Below are positions 1 to 9,358 of a DNA stretch of 64,000 nt, one piece after another. Every line of letters starts with the position of its first letter. Within the stretch, counting starts at the first letter, position 1. The notes beneath the pieces are model-generated. The model saw only the letters and a program-made list of their open reading frames with translations, did no database searches and was not told the origin of the DNA. The position numbers and the translations under genes were made by a program. Source of the stretch: Martinezella calliandrae (lineage in GTDB: Bacteria; Pseudomonadota; Alphaproteobacteria; Rhizobiales; Rhizobiaceae). The DNA lies in the NCBI RefSeq assembly GCF_030272695.1, contig NZ_JARFYN010000039.1:1-64000 (forward strand), read 5' to 3'.

Positions 1-1
1 G

Positions 2-82
2 CCCCGCGTGAAACGAGCCTCGATGCGACAAGTCGTGGACTTGCGCGGGAAGCAGGAACCAGACAACAAGGCGGCTGCCTAG
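2..82 (+). CDS. C-terminal tail of a gene cut by the window start
   Basis: An open frame runs from the first bases to a TAG at 80-82 and ends in DNKAAA, a typical alanine-rich tail. Nothing allows a family assignment. It would converge with azlD, whose stop lies at 131. The frame in register 1 is also open, so this is only a plausible partial gene. Confidence 0.3.
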   Translation, partial: PRVKRASMRQVVDLRGKQEPDNKAAA

Positions 83-130
83 CTTTAATCAGCTATGCAA
101 CAGGTTTGTTTAGGTTCTGGAGAGCGGGTG

Positions 131-442
131 TTAAATCCCGGCAAGCCGCCGCCATGCCATCACGACGACCCATCCCGCGATCAGCATGTAGGTCGGCGAG
201 AAGCGCAGACCCACCAGCAGTGCCACGGCCATGGCGGCTTTCGTATCCCAGCCGCCAATGAAAAAGGCGGGTGCGACGAGTGTCGTCAGCACGGCCGCTG
301 GTACGGCATTCAGTGCGGCTTCGACACGCGGAGGGATGCGCGTCATCTTGGTGATGAGGATGTAGCCGCCGATGCGCGTGAGGTAGGTCACGACGGCGGC
401 GGCGAAGATCAGCAGGACCATATGCGGATTGAAATCGGTCAT
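131..442 (-). CDS. azlD: AzlD family branched-chain amino acid exporter, small subunit
   Basis: This 103-residue, very hydrophobic protein matches the small AzlD partner of AzlC-type exporters, called BrnE in Corynebacterium. Three to four membrane segments are visible, with the conserved N-terminal TYLTRIGGY and a central PAAVLTTLVAP stretch. It starts 2 bases downstream of the azlC stop, so the two are co-transcribed and probably translationally coupled. Characterised AzlCD pairs export leucine, isoleucine, valine or analogues such as azaleucine. The substrate here is inferred from family only. Confidence 0.88.
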   Translation of the reverse strand: MTDFNPHMVLLIFAAAVVTYLTRIGGYILITKMTRIPPRVEAALNAVPAAVLTTLVAPAFFIGGWDTKAAMAVALLVGLRFSPTYMLIAGWVVVMAWRRLAGI

Positions 443-444
443 AC

Positions 445-1167
445 TCAGACCTCGTGATTTTCGGTGACAAGGTCGGGCTTACGGTTCGACTTGACCGTCG
501 GCAGCGCGGCCGCAAGGACAACCCCGGCAAGCGCGCCGATGCTGACGTGCCAGGGCGAGCCCACATAGCGAAAGGCGATGGCGGAGGCGGCGGTGCTTGC
601 GATGACCACGGGCAGGAAATTGTTGCGTTTGCGAAAGCCGATGACGATGCCGAGGAAATAGACGGGCAGCAAAATATCAAGGCCGATCGTCCTGGGATCG
701 CCGATCATGCTGCCAATGAGGCCGCCGACGAAGCTCAGCACCACCCAGGGGACGTACACCATGGCCGCAAAGCCAAGGTACCAGGCAAAGGTAACCTGCT
801 TGCGGCTCTCGCCGCGCTTGACCGTATCGGCAAATTGCGGGTCGACCAGCAGGAAGAAGGTGAAGAATTTTTCGATAGGCGAGAAATGCCTGACATAGCG
901 GGTTATTGCCGCCGAATAGAGCACATGGCGGAAATTGACCGCCAGGATCGACAGCACGATCAGCCATGCCTGGACATTGTGGCCGAAAAGATCGATGCCC
1001 ACCATCTGGCTGGCGCCGGCATAGACCGTGCCGCTCATCAGGGTCAGCTCGCCGAGCGACATGCCCTGGTCGCGCGCCAGGGCCCCAAACAACGCGCCAA
1101 AGGGCGCCGCCGCGAGGCCGACGGGAATACCACCCTTCAACCCCTCAAAAAATTCCGCGCGCCCCAT
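445..1167 (-). CDS. azlC: AzlC family branched-chain amino acid exporter, large subunit
   Basis: This 240-residue polytopic inner-membrane protein has the AzlC signature near its N terminus (GIPVGLAAAPFGALFGALA) and NFRHVLYSAA in the middle. It is the large subunit of a two-component exporter and precedes azlD on the same strand. The upstream gap to the divergent DUF2164 gene (start 1306) is about 140 bp and should hold both promoters. The last ten residues are polar and overlap nothing. Confidence 0.88.
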   Translation of the reverse strand: MGRAEFFEGLKGGIPVGLAAAPFGALFGALARDQGMSLGELTLMSGTVYAGASQMVGIDLFGHNVQAWLIVLSILAVNFRHVLYSAAITRYVRHFSPIEKFFTFFLLVDPQFADTVKRGESRKQVTFAWYLGFAAMVYVPWVVLSFVGGLIGSMIGDPRTIGLDILLPVYFLGIVIGFRKRNNFLPVVIASTAASAIAFRYVGSPWHVSIGALAGVVLAAALPTVKSNRKPDLVTENHEV

Positions 1168-1305
1168 CGTCCGCTCAGTCCTTTATGGAAAACCTTTCGC
1201 CCTGTAAGCTGCGCGGTGAGCATCGGCAATTCAATTTCCTTGATAGGACAATTGATTTCGCTGATCTAGCCAATCGATTTTCCCGAGAACCTCGGAGCCT
1301 AACCC

Positions 1306-1575
1306 GTGAAAAAGATTAGCTTTTCGAAAGAGGAAAAGGCCGCGATCGTGGCCCGGATTCAGCGCTATTTCTCCGACGAACTCGACCAGACGATTGGTGC
1401 GCTGCCGGCAGAATTCCTGCTCGATTTCTTCACCACCGAAATCGGCCCGCATTTCTACAATCAGGGCCTTAGCGACGCGCATGCGGCGCTGATGGCGAAG
1501 ATGGAGGATTTCGGCGAGGCGATCTATCTGTTGGAGAAGGAGGTGGCAAGCCACTCGCCGCCGGAGAAGCGGTGA
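1306..1575 (+). CDS. DUF2164 domain protein
   Basis: This 89-residue soluble protein fits DUF2164: KISFSKEEKAAIV at the start, then IQRYFSDELDQTIGALPAEFLLDFF and a central FYNQGLSDAHA block. The function of the family is unknown; members are short, helical single-domain proteins. It is transcribed away from azlCD. The start is the ATG that gives the conserved MKKI N terminus. Nothing nearby hints at a role. Confidence 0.75.
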   Translation: MKKISFSKEEKAAIVARIQRYFSDELDQTIGALPAEFLLDFFTTEIGPHFYNQGLSDAHAALMAKMEDFGEAIYLLEKEVASHSPPEKR

Positions 1576-1917
1576 CTGAGCTCGGCGTGTCGCCCTCGAC
1601 CAGCCCCATCAAACTGCAGGCCTCATCCGGAACTGGCTGCGACAATCGAGCCGCCGCAACATAGGCAAGCCAGGCGAGGATGGCCGTAGGTTCCCGCCGC
1701 TCGCCCGCGCATAGGCATCCACATAGGCTGTCGCCAGGTCGCGGTCATAACGATGCACATAGCTTCGGTGGACATCTCCAAGGGGGTCTCAGCTTGGGGC
1801 ATCAAGCCAATCAACGGTGATTGCTCTCCGAAGAGATCCAAGCACATTCCAGGGATGAAAATCGCCGTGAACTTCGAGCGGAAGCGCAACGCTGACGCCG
1901 ATCGGCGGCATGTCCGG
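1576..1917. other. Gene-poor stretch, probable eroded gene
   Basis: No complete gene is evident. A minus-strand frame around 1650-1770 reads like coding sequence (HRYDRDLATAYVDAYARASG) but has no start or stop in a sensible place and no recognised family. It is probably a decayed remnant downstream of panB. Confidence 0.4.
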
Positions 1918-2739
1918 CTATTTTTTCACCACAAACACATGTTCCGCACCCGGAAACGTCCGTGCCTTCACCTCTTGCGCATAGGTCTCGGCCGCCTTTG
2001 AAACCATCGGCGCCAATTCGGCGAAATGCTTCACGAAGCGAGGTTTGAAATCGTTGAAGAGGCCAAGCATATCGTCGCAGACGAGGATCTGGCCGTCGCA
2101 GGCCGCTGACGCGCCGATGCCGATGGTGGGGATGGCAATCGACTGGGTGATCTCGCGGGCGACTGGCTCCACCGTACCTTCAACGACGAGCGCGAAGGCT
2201 CCGGCCTCAGCGATTGCTTTGGCATCCCGTCGGATCTTGTCTGCTTCCTTGTCGGAGCGTCCGAGCGACCGATAGCCGCCGGTGGTGTTGATCAGTTGCG
2301 GCATCAGTCCGACATGGCCGAAGACCGGCACGCCACGTTGGGTGAGGAAGGCGACGGTCTCGGCCATTTCTTCGCCGCCCTCCAGCTTGACGCCGTTGCA
2401 GCCTGTTTCCTTCAAAATGCGTGCCGCATTGCGAAAGGCCTGTTCTTTCGATTCCTGGTAGGAGCCGAAGGGCAGGTCGACGATGACGCAGGCCTTTTTT
2501 GCGCCGCGCATGACGCCCTGACCATGGGCGATCATCATCTCCAGCGTGACGCCCACCGTCGATTCCATGCCGTAGAGAACCATGCCGAGAGAATCGCCGA
2601 CCAGGAGCAGGTCGCAATGCGGGTCGAGAAGACGGGCGATCGGCGTCGTGTAGGCCGTGAGGCTGACAAGGGGGCGCGTGCCCTTCATCGCTTCGATCTG
2701 AGCAGTGGTGGTGCGTTTGGTCTGTCCGATCGTGCTCAT
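1918..2739 (-). CDS. panB: 3-methyl-2-oxobutanoate hydroxymethyltransferase
   Basis: PanB (273 aa) transfers a hydroxymethyl group from 5,10-methylene-THF to alpha-ketoisovalerate to give ketopantoate, the first committed step of pantothenate/CoA synthesis. Diagnostic stretches are [29 protein letters not shown] with the metal-binding Asp, [23 protein letters not shown] and ALVVEG. I chose the ATG at 2739 because it gives the usual N terminus ([12 protein letters not shown]) and lies one base after the panC stop (TGAGATG), which indicates coupling. A longer start at 2814 would overlap panC. It shares ketoisovalerate with the ilv pathway encoded at 43-45 kb. Confidence 0.95.
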   Translation of the reverse strand: MSTIGQTKRTTTAQIEAMKGTRPLVSLTAYTTPIARLLDPHCDLLLVGDSLGMVLYGMESTVGVTLEMMIAHGQGVMRGAKKACVIVDLPFGSYQESKEQAFRNAARILKETGCNGVKLEGGEEMAETVAFLTQRGVPVFGHVGLMPQLINTTGGYRSLGRSDKEADKIRRDAKAIAEAGAFALVVEGTVEPVAREITQSIAIPTIGIGASAACDGQILVCDDMLGLFNDFKPRFVKHFAELAPMVSKAAETYAQEVKARTFPGAEHVFVVKK

Positions 2740-2740
2740 C

Positions 2741-3616
2741 TCAGGCGGCCTTGTGGTTTTCGGTCTGCTTGAGACCAATGACGCGATTGTCCAATAGCCG
2801 GGTCGAGCCGACACGGACGAAGAGAGCGACGAGGATGGGTTGGCCCTGCAAGCTCGTCAACGGCTCCAGAGTATCGGGATTGCGGACTGCGGCGACTTCG
2901 GGAGTTGCCAGCGGCTCGCTCGCAATAAATGCACGCAGCGATGCCTCGAAATAGGCGGGATCATCGGCGCCCTCAGCATAGAGCCGTTCTGCTTCAGCCA
3001 GCGCCTTCGGCACGATGACGGCGGCGGCGCGTTCTTCCTTCGACAGATAGGTGTTGCGCGAGGACAGCGCCACGCCATCGGCATCGCGCACGGTCGGCAC
3101 CGGCACGATGCGGACCGGTTCGGCCAGATCGTCTACCATGCGGCGGATGATGGCCACCTGTTGATAGTCCTTTTCGCCGAAATAGGCTCTGTCGGGCTGG
3201 ACGATGTTAAAAAGCTTGGTGACGACCGTGCAGACGCCGGAGAAATGTCCGGGGCGAACCGCGCCCTCCAGTTCCATCCCAAGTTTCGGCACATCGACGA
3301 GCGTCGCCATCGGTCGCGGATACATGTCGGTTACGCCGGGCGCGAAGAGGAAGTCGACTTCGCCATCGCGCAGCATGGCGCTGTCGCGCTCCAGGTCGCG
3401 CGGATATTTTGCAAGGTCCTCGTTGGCGCCGAATTGCAGCGGATTGACGAAGATCGAAACAACAACAATGTCGTTTTCAGCCCTGGCGCGCGCCACCAGC
3501 TCCATGTGGCCGGCGTGAAGATAGCCCATGGTCGGCACCAGGCCGATGCTTTTGCCAGCTCTGCGACAGGAAGCAAGGTGTTCGCGCAATGCAGCTATCG
3601 TGCTGATCGTTTCCAT
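2741..3616 (-). CDS. panC: Pantoate--beta-alanine ligase (pantothenate synthetase)
   Basis: PanC (291 aa) condenses pantoate with beta-alanine, using ATP, to form pantothenate. It has the nucleotidyl-transferase signature [13 protein letters not shown] at residues 25-37, [18 protein letters not shown], the [14 protein letters not shown] block and [12 protein letters not shown] near the C terminus. The ATG at 3616 is preceded by GGAGGAG and gives a standard N terminus; upstream in-frame codons are not PanC-like. It is first in a two-gene operon with panB. Its promoter must lie in the 170 bp shared with the divergent flippase gene. Confidence 0.95.
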   Translation of the reverse strand: METISTIAALREHLASCRRAGKSIGLVPTMGYLHAGHMELVARARAENDIVVVSIFVNPLQFGANEDLAKYPRDLERDSAMLRDGEVDFLFAPGVTDMYPRPMATLVDVPKLGMELEGAVRPGHFSGVCTVVTKLFNIVQPDRAYFGEKDYQQVAIIRRMVDDLAEPVRIVPVPTVRDADGVALSSRNTYLSKEERAAAVIVPKALAEAERLYAEGADDPAYFEASLRAFIASEPLATPEVAAVRNPDTLEPLTSLQGQPILVALFVRVGSTRLLDNRVIGLKQTENHKAA

Positions 3617-3786
3617 GCTGACACTCCTCCACGGACAGGCGCCGCCCAACACCTCTGGGTCTCCCACCCTCTGAATTGGCGGGTCCTTCTAACGTGTGCG
3701 GTGCAGAAAAGCAATTCAAGGACGCCTATGGCCCTGGTCCATTTTATCTGTTGCGCATATAGATTAGCGCTTTTCTCAGCTTTTTG

Positions 3787-5199
3787 ATGTTAGCTGCCGC
3801 CATGGCAAAGATCATAGCGTTGGCGGCATATTTTTATCAGGCGGCGGTGGCCTTCGGGCTGCTGATCGCCGTCGCGCATTTGCTGTCGCCGGCGGATTAC
3901 GCAGCCTATTCGCTGTTCATCTCCATCAGCCAGTTTGCGGCGATCTTCTGTTTCGAGTGGGTGCGTTTCGCTTGCAGTCGCTTCTATCCGGGCCAGGCGC
4001 CGGGAAGCGAGGCGGCGGAGCGGACAGCATTGACCGCCGAATTTGCCGCTTGCTCCGTGATCTGTCTCGTGGCTGCGGTCGCGTCGACCCTTTTTGCCGT
4101 GCCGGCGCAGATCGCCGTGCTCGGGGGGCTAGTGGCGGTCTTTCAGGGTGGTAGCGACCTGCATCTGACCATGCTGCGGTTCCGTCAGGAGTTTCGTGCC
4201 TTCTCGCGACTGCAGGGGTCGCGGGCCACTATTCTGGCAGTCGGCACTTTGGCCGGTGCGTCGATCATGCCGAATTTTTCGTCTGCAGTGGCGGGCCTGC
4301 TCACCGGCTATATCGCCTATGGTGCGCTGGCAATGTTGTTGACCCGCAACAGCCTGCGCGAGGCGGCCGGTATCGAACTGCCGCTGGTGCGAAAGCATTT
4401 TGTCTATGGCAGCGTCGCGGCCGGTGCTTCGGTCATCGGGCTCTTGGCGCCGCTGGGGCTGAAGTCGATCCTGACGGCGGCATTGGGGGCAGGAGGGGCA
4501 GCGGGTGCGCTATTGGCGCTCGACCTGCTGCAACGGCCTTTCGTGCTGATAGTCTCGGCTTTGCAGGCCATTCAGTATCCCGATCTGGTCGCAACCTACG
4601 ACCGCGAGGGGGCGACACCGGCATTCAGACAGCAGCTTGGTGCTTATTATTCGCTGCTGACGGGTTTCACACTGATGACGGCGGCAGGGATCTTTGCGTT
4701 GCTGCAACCGATCGGTCATTTCGTCATTGCGCAGGGCCTCCGCGACGGTTTTCTCAGTGCAGCACCGTTCGTCACCGGCCTGTCGGTCTGCCGGGCCTTG
4801 ACGCTCAACATGCTGCCAACGCCTTCGCATTTGCGCCATCGGCTGCTTTCGATCTTTCTACTGGCGGCGGTGGATTGCGCGCTGCTCAATCTAGGCGCGC
4901 TTGCGGGCGGTTCTCTTGCCTCCTTCAGCGACGCCTCGCTGATGGCCGGCGGCATGGTGGGCGCGCTGATGGCAATGATGGTCGGCGTGAAAGTACTGAT
5001 GGCACTGCCCTTTAATTTCGTCTGGCAGCCGGTCGTGCTTTCCGCCGCCGGACTTGCGGTGCCGGTGTTGGCGACGGCCGGCTTTGATTATTCGCTATGG
5101 ATTTCGGTTTGCGCTGGGATCGCAGGCGGCGCGGCCTTCTGTCTGCTCGGCCTCTACAGCTATTTCACAAAAATGTTCCGCCGGCAGACTGCGTCTTGA
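3787..5199 (+). CDS. Polysaccharide/lipopolysaccharide flippase-like membrane protein
   Basis: This integral membrane protein of about 470 residues has roughly 12 hydrophobic segments and an N terminus typical of Wzx/MurJ-like (MOP superfamily) exporters, with HLLSPADYAAYSLFISISQF. Such proteins flip undecaprenyl-linked sugars across the inner membrane. TTG at 3784, ATG at 3787 and ATG at 3802 are all possible starts. It ends one base before the stop of a convergent glycosyltransferase, a pairing that supports a surface-polysaccharide role. The substrate cannot be inferred. Confidence 0.75.
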   Translation: MLAAAMAKIIALAAYFYQAAVAFGLLIAVAHLLSPADYAAYSLFISISQFAAIFCFEWVRFACSRFYPGQAPGSEAAERTALTAEFAACSVICLVAAVASTLFAVPAQIAVLGGLVAVFQGGSDLHLTMLRFRQEFRAFSRLQGSRATILAVGTLAGASIMPNFSSAVAGLLTGYIAYGALAMLLTRNSLREAAGIELPLVRKHFVYGSVAAGASVIGLLAPLGLKSILTAALGAGGAAGALLALDLLQRPFVLIVSALQAIQYPDLVATYDREGATPAFRQQLGAYYSLLTGFTLMTAAGIFALLQPIGHFVIAQGLRDGFLSAAPFVTGLSVCRALTLNMLPTPSHLRHRLLSIFLLAAVDCALLNLGALAGGSLASFSDASLMAGGMVGALMAMMVGVKVLMALPFNFVWQPVVLSAAGLAVPVLATAGFDYSLWISVCAGIAGGAAFCLLGLYSYFTKMFRRQTAS

Positions 5200-5200
5200 A

Positions 5201-6286
5201 CTAGAGATCTTCCAGCATGGTCAGCACCCGGTCGGCGCTGCGGTCCCACGAGAAACGGGCAACATTCTCACGGCCCCTTTTGCGCAGGTCCTCACGTAAC
5301 GTTTCGTCACCTGCGATCCGGCGCATCGCCGCAATTAGTTCATCCTGGTGCGTCGGATCAAAATAGAGCGCGGCGGTGCCGGAGGCCTCACGCACGGCGG
5401 GGATGTCTGCGGCAAGCACCGGACAGCCCTGCGTCATCGCTTCCAGCGGCGGGATGCCGAAACCTTCATAGAGGCTCGGGAAGACGAAAGCGGTGGCATG
5501 GCGCTCGAGGGCGGCGATCTCCGCATCGCTTAGCCGCCCGGGAAAAAGCATGTGATCATTCGACGCGGGACCATCCGATTTGAATACGGTCGGCGCCGTG
5601 CCACCGACGACCACCAGCTTCTGATCGGGATCGCCCAGTGCCTCGAAGGCGCGGATGGCGAAATCGAGGTTCTTGTTCGGCTTCATCGTGCCGACCAGCA
5701 GGAAGAAGCCGTTGGTTTTGAGGCCCAGGCGTTCGATGATCGTCTCATCCGGCTCGATGGCAGCGAAATGATCGACGGCGTTGTAGACGACATCGATGCC
5801 GTCGGAAGGGACATGGAAGACGGAGGCCAGTTCCTTGCGCGAGAATTCCGATACGGTGCCGATCTTGGCGGTGCGGGTCAGCACCGAGCCGAGCGCGCCG
5901 TGCAGCAGGCGATAGCTGCGCTTGAAGGATTGGGGATGACGGAAGATCGTCACATCATGGATGACCACGGCCTGGCGGCGATGCAGCAGCGGGCCGCTGC
6001 CGCCGAAGCCGATCAGCCGGCCGCCGCGGGAATGCGCAAGCAACGCCGTCTGCTCCCAGACATGGCCAGGACCGGAGCTGAAGGCGTCGACCGATATGGC
6101 CGAGAGCCCGATATCGACCGGAGTATCGCGTGGCACGGCCAGCCGCCAGTTGATGCCCTTCAGCGCCGCTGGCACGCTGCCGGCGGCGATCTTACGGTCG
6201 AGCGCCAGCGTTAGCTCGCGGGCGAAACGCTGCACGCCCGACAAAGGCTGGCTTAGGAAACGGCCGTTGATGGTGATCGACTGCAC
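5201..6286 (-). CDS. Glycosyltransferase family 4 (GT-B fold)
   Basis: This 361-residue enzyme has the GT4 C-terminal donor-binding signature, LYEGFGIPPLEAMTQGCPVLAA, followed by REASGTAALYFDP. The second Rossmann domain begins with FFLLVGTMKPNKNL, and the N terminus has the GVQRFARELTLAL acceptor-domain loop. It probably adds a hexose to a surface polysaccharide such as EPS, LPS or a capsule. It is convergent with the flippase gene, with a one-base gap between stops. No signal peptide or membrane anchor is visible, as expected for a peripheral cytoplasmic transferase. Confidence 0.85.
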   Translation of the reverse strand: MQSITINGRFLSQPLSGVQRFARELTLALDRKIAAGSVPAALKGINWRLAVPRDTPVDIGLSAISVDAFSSGPGHVWEQTALLAHSRGGRLIGFGGSGPLLHRRQAVVIHDVTIFRHPQSFKRSYRLLHGALGSVLTRTAKIGTVSEFSRKELASVFHVPSDGIDVVYNAVDHFAAIEPDETIIERLGLKTNGFFLLVGTMKPNKNLDFAIRAFEALGDPDQKLVVVGGTAPTVFKSDGPASNDHMLFPGRLSDAEIAALERHATAFVFPSLYEGFGIPPLEAMTQGCPVLAADIPAVREASGTAALYFDPTHQDELIAAMRRIAGDETLREDLRKRGRENVARFSWDRSADRVLTMLEDL

Positions 6287-6367
6287 GAAAAATGTCCCGA
6301 TATATCCAATACCGGGAACAGCTTGCGCTATTTTCTTTAGGGAAGGTTTAGCCTGATAGGGGGAATT

Positions 6368-6991
6368 TTAGGCAAGCGCTTCTTTGCTGTGGATGATGGC
6401 GACGCCGCGCGTCCGCATTTCGTTGATCGCGGCCTTGACGCCATCAGGATCGATGCCACGGCTCGCGTCCTCGATAAAGCGGACGGTAACGCCCGGCAGC
6501 ATTTCAATGGCGTCCAGAGCCGAGAATTTCACGCAGTAATCCGTCGCCAGCCCGCAGAGATCGAGTTCGGTGACACCCTCGGCGCGCAGATGTGCGGCAA
6601 GGCCGGTAAGGGCCGCCTGATCATTGTCGCGGAAGGCGGAATAGCTGTCGACGGCCTGGTTCTGGCCCTTCTGCTGGATGAAGTCGATACCATCGATATT
6701 CAGGTCAGGGTGAAACATGGCATCTTCGGTATTCTGGACGCAGTGATCCGGCCACATCATCTGCGGCTTGCCGGAGAGCATGCCCATCTCAAAGGGTTTC
6801 TTGCCTGGATGGGTGGAGGCGAAACTGCCGTGGCCGGCGGGATGCCAATCCTGGGAGGCGAGCACCATGTCGTATTTGCCGCTATCGATCAGCCTGTTGG
6901 CGACAGGCACCACCTGATCCCCGTCGGGCACCGGGAGATTGCCGCCGGGGCAGAAACCGTTCTGGATATCGATCAAAAGCAGCGCTCTCAT
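6368..6991 (-). CDS. pncA: Nicotinamidase (pyrazinamidase)
   Basis: PncA (207 aa) deamidates nicotinamide to nicotinic acid in NAD salvage. The catalytic triad is readable as D8 (LLIDIQNGF), K108 (QQKGQNQ) and C153 (GLATDYCVKFSALDA). Likely metal ligands are D48 and H50 in QDWHPAGHGSFA and H83 in PDHC. Length and motif order match bacterial PncA. It appears to be a single-gene unit between the glycosyltransferase and the sugar transporter. Confidence 0.93.
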   Translation of the reverse strand: MRALLLIDIQNGFCPGGNLPVPDGDQVVPVANRLIDSGKYDMVLASQDWHPAGHGSFASTHPGKKPFEMGMLSGKPQMMWPDHCVQNTEDAMFHPDLNIDGIDFIQQKGQNQAVDSYSAFRDNDQAALTGLAAHLRAEGVTELDLCGLATDYCVKFSALDAIEMLPGVTVRFIEDASRGIDPDGVKAAINEMRTRGVAIIHSKEALA

Positions 6992-7101
6992 GGCCCGTCC
7001 TTCCGTTTCTGTCGCACTGCAACGATGCCAAGCGTTGCGCCCCGGATCAAGCCTTTTGCGCCCGCGTGACGGTCAGACGGCGCGCGATGGTTTTCCAAAG
7101 G

Positions 7102-8385
7102 TTACGCAGGCTTGTGGCCCTTCAGACCATAGTAGGCGATGTAGGCATAGCAGAGGATCGGCATCAGGAAGGCGAGATGGATACCGACAGTATCAGCAAG
7201 CGTACCCTGGATCACCGGCAGAATGGCGCCGCCGACGATGGCAAGGACGAGGATGCTCGAGCCCTGGCTGGTATATTTGCCGAGACCATGGAGGGCGAGA
7301 CTGAAGATCGTCGGGAACATGATGGAGTTGAAGAGGCCGATCGCCAGCACCGACCACATGGCGACATGGCCGGTCGAAAGCACGGTTACCAGCAGCAGGA
7401 TGGCGGCGATCACTGCATTGAAGGCCAGCGCCTTGCCATCGTCGACGTGGCGCATGACGAGCGAGCCTATAAAGCGGCCGATCATGGCGCCGCCCCAAAA
7501 GTAGGAGACGTAATGGGCGGCATCGGCTTCGGACAGTTGCGCGATGTCCGGCTGGCTCAGGAAATTGACGAGGAAGCTGCCGACGCTGACTTCCGCGCCG
7601 ACATAGAGAAAGATGCCGACCGCGCCGAGCACGAGGTGGCGATATTGCCATGCCGATCCGCCGCCGCGCATGGGCTCGATCGTCTCCTCGTCTTCAACCT
7701 CCGGCAGCTTCAGCGCGGCGAACACGGCGGCAAGCACAAGAAAGGCTGCGGCGAGCAGCAGATAGGGGAATTTCACGGCGCCGGCTTCGGCAAGCCGTAT
7801 CGCATCGAGCTGCTCCGGTGTCGCATTGGTGGCGGCGACCGTCGCGGCCGATAGGATCAGCATGGCGCCGAGGAGCGGAGCGATGGTGGTGCCGAGCGAA
7901 TTGAACGCCTGCGTCAGATTAAGGCGGCTTGCGGCGGTGTCCGGCGGGCCAAGCACCGTGACATAGGGGTTGGCCGCGACCTGCAGGATGGTGATGCCGG
8001 CGGCGAGCACGAAGAGGGCGCCGAGGAAGAGGGCATAGACGCGGTGGCTGGCAGCCGGGATGAACAGGGCGCAGCCGACGGCGGCGATGACGAGGCCGAC
8101 GACAATGCCCCATTTATAGCTGATGCGCTTGACCAGCGCGCCGGCCGGCAGCGAGACGATGAAATAGGAGCCGAAAAAGCAGAGCTGGATCAGCATTGAT
8201 TGGGTGTAATTGAGCTGAAAGACGCTCTTCAGATGCGGGACCAGAATGTCGTTCAGACAGGTGATGAAACCCCAAATGAAAAACAGCGAAGTCAGTGCGA
8301 CGAGCGCGAATTGATAGCTGCCCTGGCCCTGGTGCGTGGACGCACGACCGCCAGCAGCCGCAGAGCTTGTTGCTATGCCAGCCAT
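7102..8385 (-). CDS. Sugar MFS transporter, FucP/GluP (FHS) family
   Basis: This 427-residue permease has 12 predicted membrane segments and the fucose/galactose/glucose:H+ symporter-type N terminus: [21 protein letters not shown], then a [13 protein letters not shown] block and a [25 protein letters not shown] loop. Brucella GluP and E. coli FucP share this architecture. Here it likely imports a hexose or related sugar, but the sugar cannot be decided from sequence. No catabolic gene or regulator is adjacent. Confidence 0.85.
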   Translation of the reverse strand: MAGIATSSAAAGGRASTHQGQGSYQFALVALTSLFFIWGFITCLNDILVPHLKSVFQLNYTQSMLIQLCFFGSYFIVSLPAGALVKRISYKWGIVVGLVIAAVGCALFIPAASHRVYALFLGALFVLAAGITILQVAANPYVTVLGPPDTAASRLNLTQAFNSLGTTIAPLLGAMLILSAATVAATNATPEQLDAIRLAEAGAVKFPYLLLAAAFLVLAAVFAALKLPEVEDEETIEPMRGGGSAWQYRHLVLGAVGIFLYVGAEVSVGSFLVNFLSQPDIAQLSEADAAHYVSYFWGGAMIGRFIGSLVMRHVDDGKALAFNAVIAAILLLVTVLSTGHVAMWSVLAIGLFNSIMFPTIFSLALHGLGKYTSQGSSILVLAIVGGAILPVIQGTLADTVGIHLAFLMPILCYAYIAYYGLKGHKPA

Positions 8386-8830
8386 TTCATTATCCTCGAA
8401 TTTTAGTTTTGCCAGGCAAGGGTGGAGTTCCCTTTGGGCATGCCGAACGGCAAGCTGGCAACGGCTTCCTGCGAAAGCGGGGAAGGCGCCGTAACGCGAC
8501 CCGCACTCCTCGATATAAGCGATTGGTCCGAGATTGGTAGCGTGCTAGCAATGCCGATTGTGCAATGCAGCGATGCGAATGAAGGCGAGGGATGGCCGGA
8601 AGCTTTGGTAGATTTGAATTCTCCGGGTATCGCTTCTAGGTCGCCGCTAACGGCACTCACGCTGCCTATCAACTGTCTTCGCCGGCCGGAAAGCGCCTGA
8701 CGTGATCGATCAGTGCCTCGGTCTTCTCCAGCGCTGAGCGCATTTCAGTTCGCGGGCAATACCTCGTCGACCCCGCTCGAAGCGCCGATAATCAGAAAGA
8801 CTTCATCCATCGGCATGCCCTCGTCACACC
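8386..8830. other. Intergenic stretch with a truncated SDR start
   Basis: No full gene. On the minus strand a 23-codon frame (8816 down to a stop at 8745) begins MPMDEVFLIIGASSG, the N-terminal cofactor-binding start of a short-chain dehydrogenase, then stops. It is a gene fragment. The rest shows no coding signal I can defend. Confidence 0.5.
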
Positions 8831-9358
8831 ATGAACAACAAGCCAAACGCATCTGCGTCCGTTCGACAAGACCATCCCTATGCCGGCATGCGGGTTACTG
8901 CCGACGGCTATGTGCGCCACAATCTGCTGCCGGACGGCCGTTATGACGAAGCGCGCGGCCGGCGCGAAAGCGCCTACCAGGGGCGATATGTAGTTCGCGG
9001 CAATCACATCGACTATTGGGACGATACCGGCTTTACCGCCGATGGAGACTTCATGGACGGCGAACTCCATCACGCCAGCATGATCCTATATCGCCACATA
9101 TTGGGCTCTCAAACAGCGCCACTGCGAGACCGGCATCATTTCGCGGTGGCTTCTCTGTCGCTACCCCGCCGCTGGCATCACAATCATCGCAAGACCGCTA
9201 TGAAAATGAAGGCGACGACGGCAAGCCCTCCCAATGCTGCGGTAATACTGAGCGACGGCGTGATGCCCATGTTTGCCATGCCGAGCGCCAGAACGAATGG
9301 CGCCAGGGCTGACAGGATCAACCGCGCCGCCATCATCTTTCCCTGCAGCTTCCCGTAG
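8831..9358 (+). CDS. Atu4866-like protein with an altered C terminus
   Basis: Residues 1-90 follow the Agrobacterium Atu4866 family closely (YAGMRVTADGYVRHNLLPDG, then GRYVVRGNHIDYWDDTGFTADG). This is a small soluble beta-rich domain of unknown function. After the family's usual end (ELHHASMILYR) the frame continues for about 80 arginine/serine-rich residues and runs antisense into the MFS gene ending at 9184. The tail is therefore probably an artefact of a frameshift or lost stop codon, and the functional part ends near 9110. Confidence 0.6.
   Translation: MNNKPNASASVRQDHPYAGMRVTADGYVRHNLLPDGRYDEARGRRESAYQGRYVVRGNHIDYWDDTGFTADGDFMDGELHHASMILYRHILGSQTAPLRDRHHFAVASLSLPRRWHHNHRKTAMKMKATTASPPNAAVILSDGVMPMFAMPSARTNGARADRINRAAIIFPCSFP

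Noticed and set aside
454-1269. 271-codon open frame on the plus strand opposite azlC
   Set aside because: It is exactly antisense to a clear AzlC, rich in Arg/Asp/Gly/His, and typical of chance frames in high-GC DNA.
2840-3787. 315-codon plus-strand frame opposite panC
   Set aside because: Antisense shadow of PanC; contains no domain and no sensible start.
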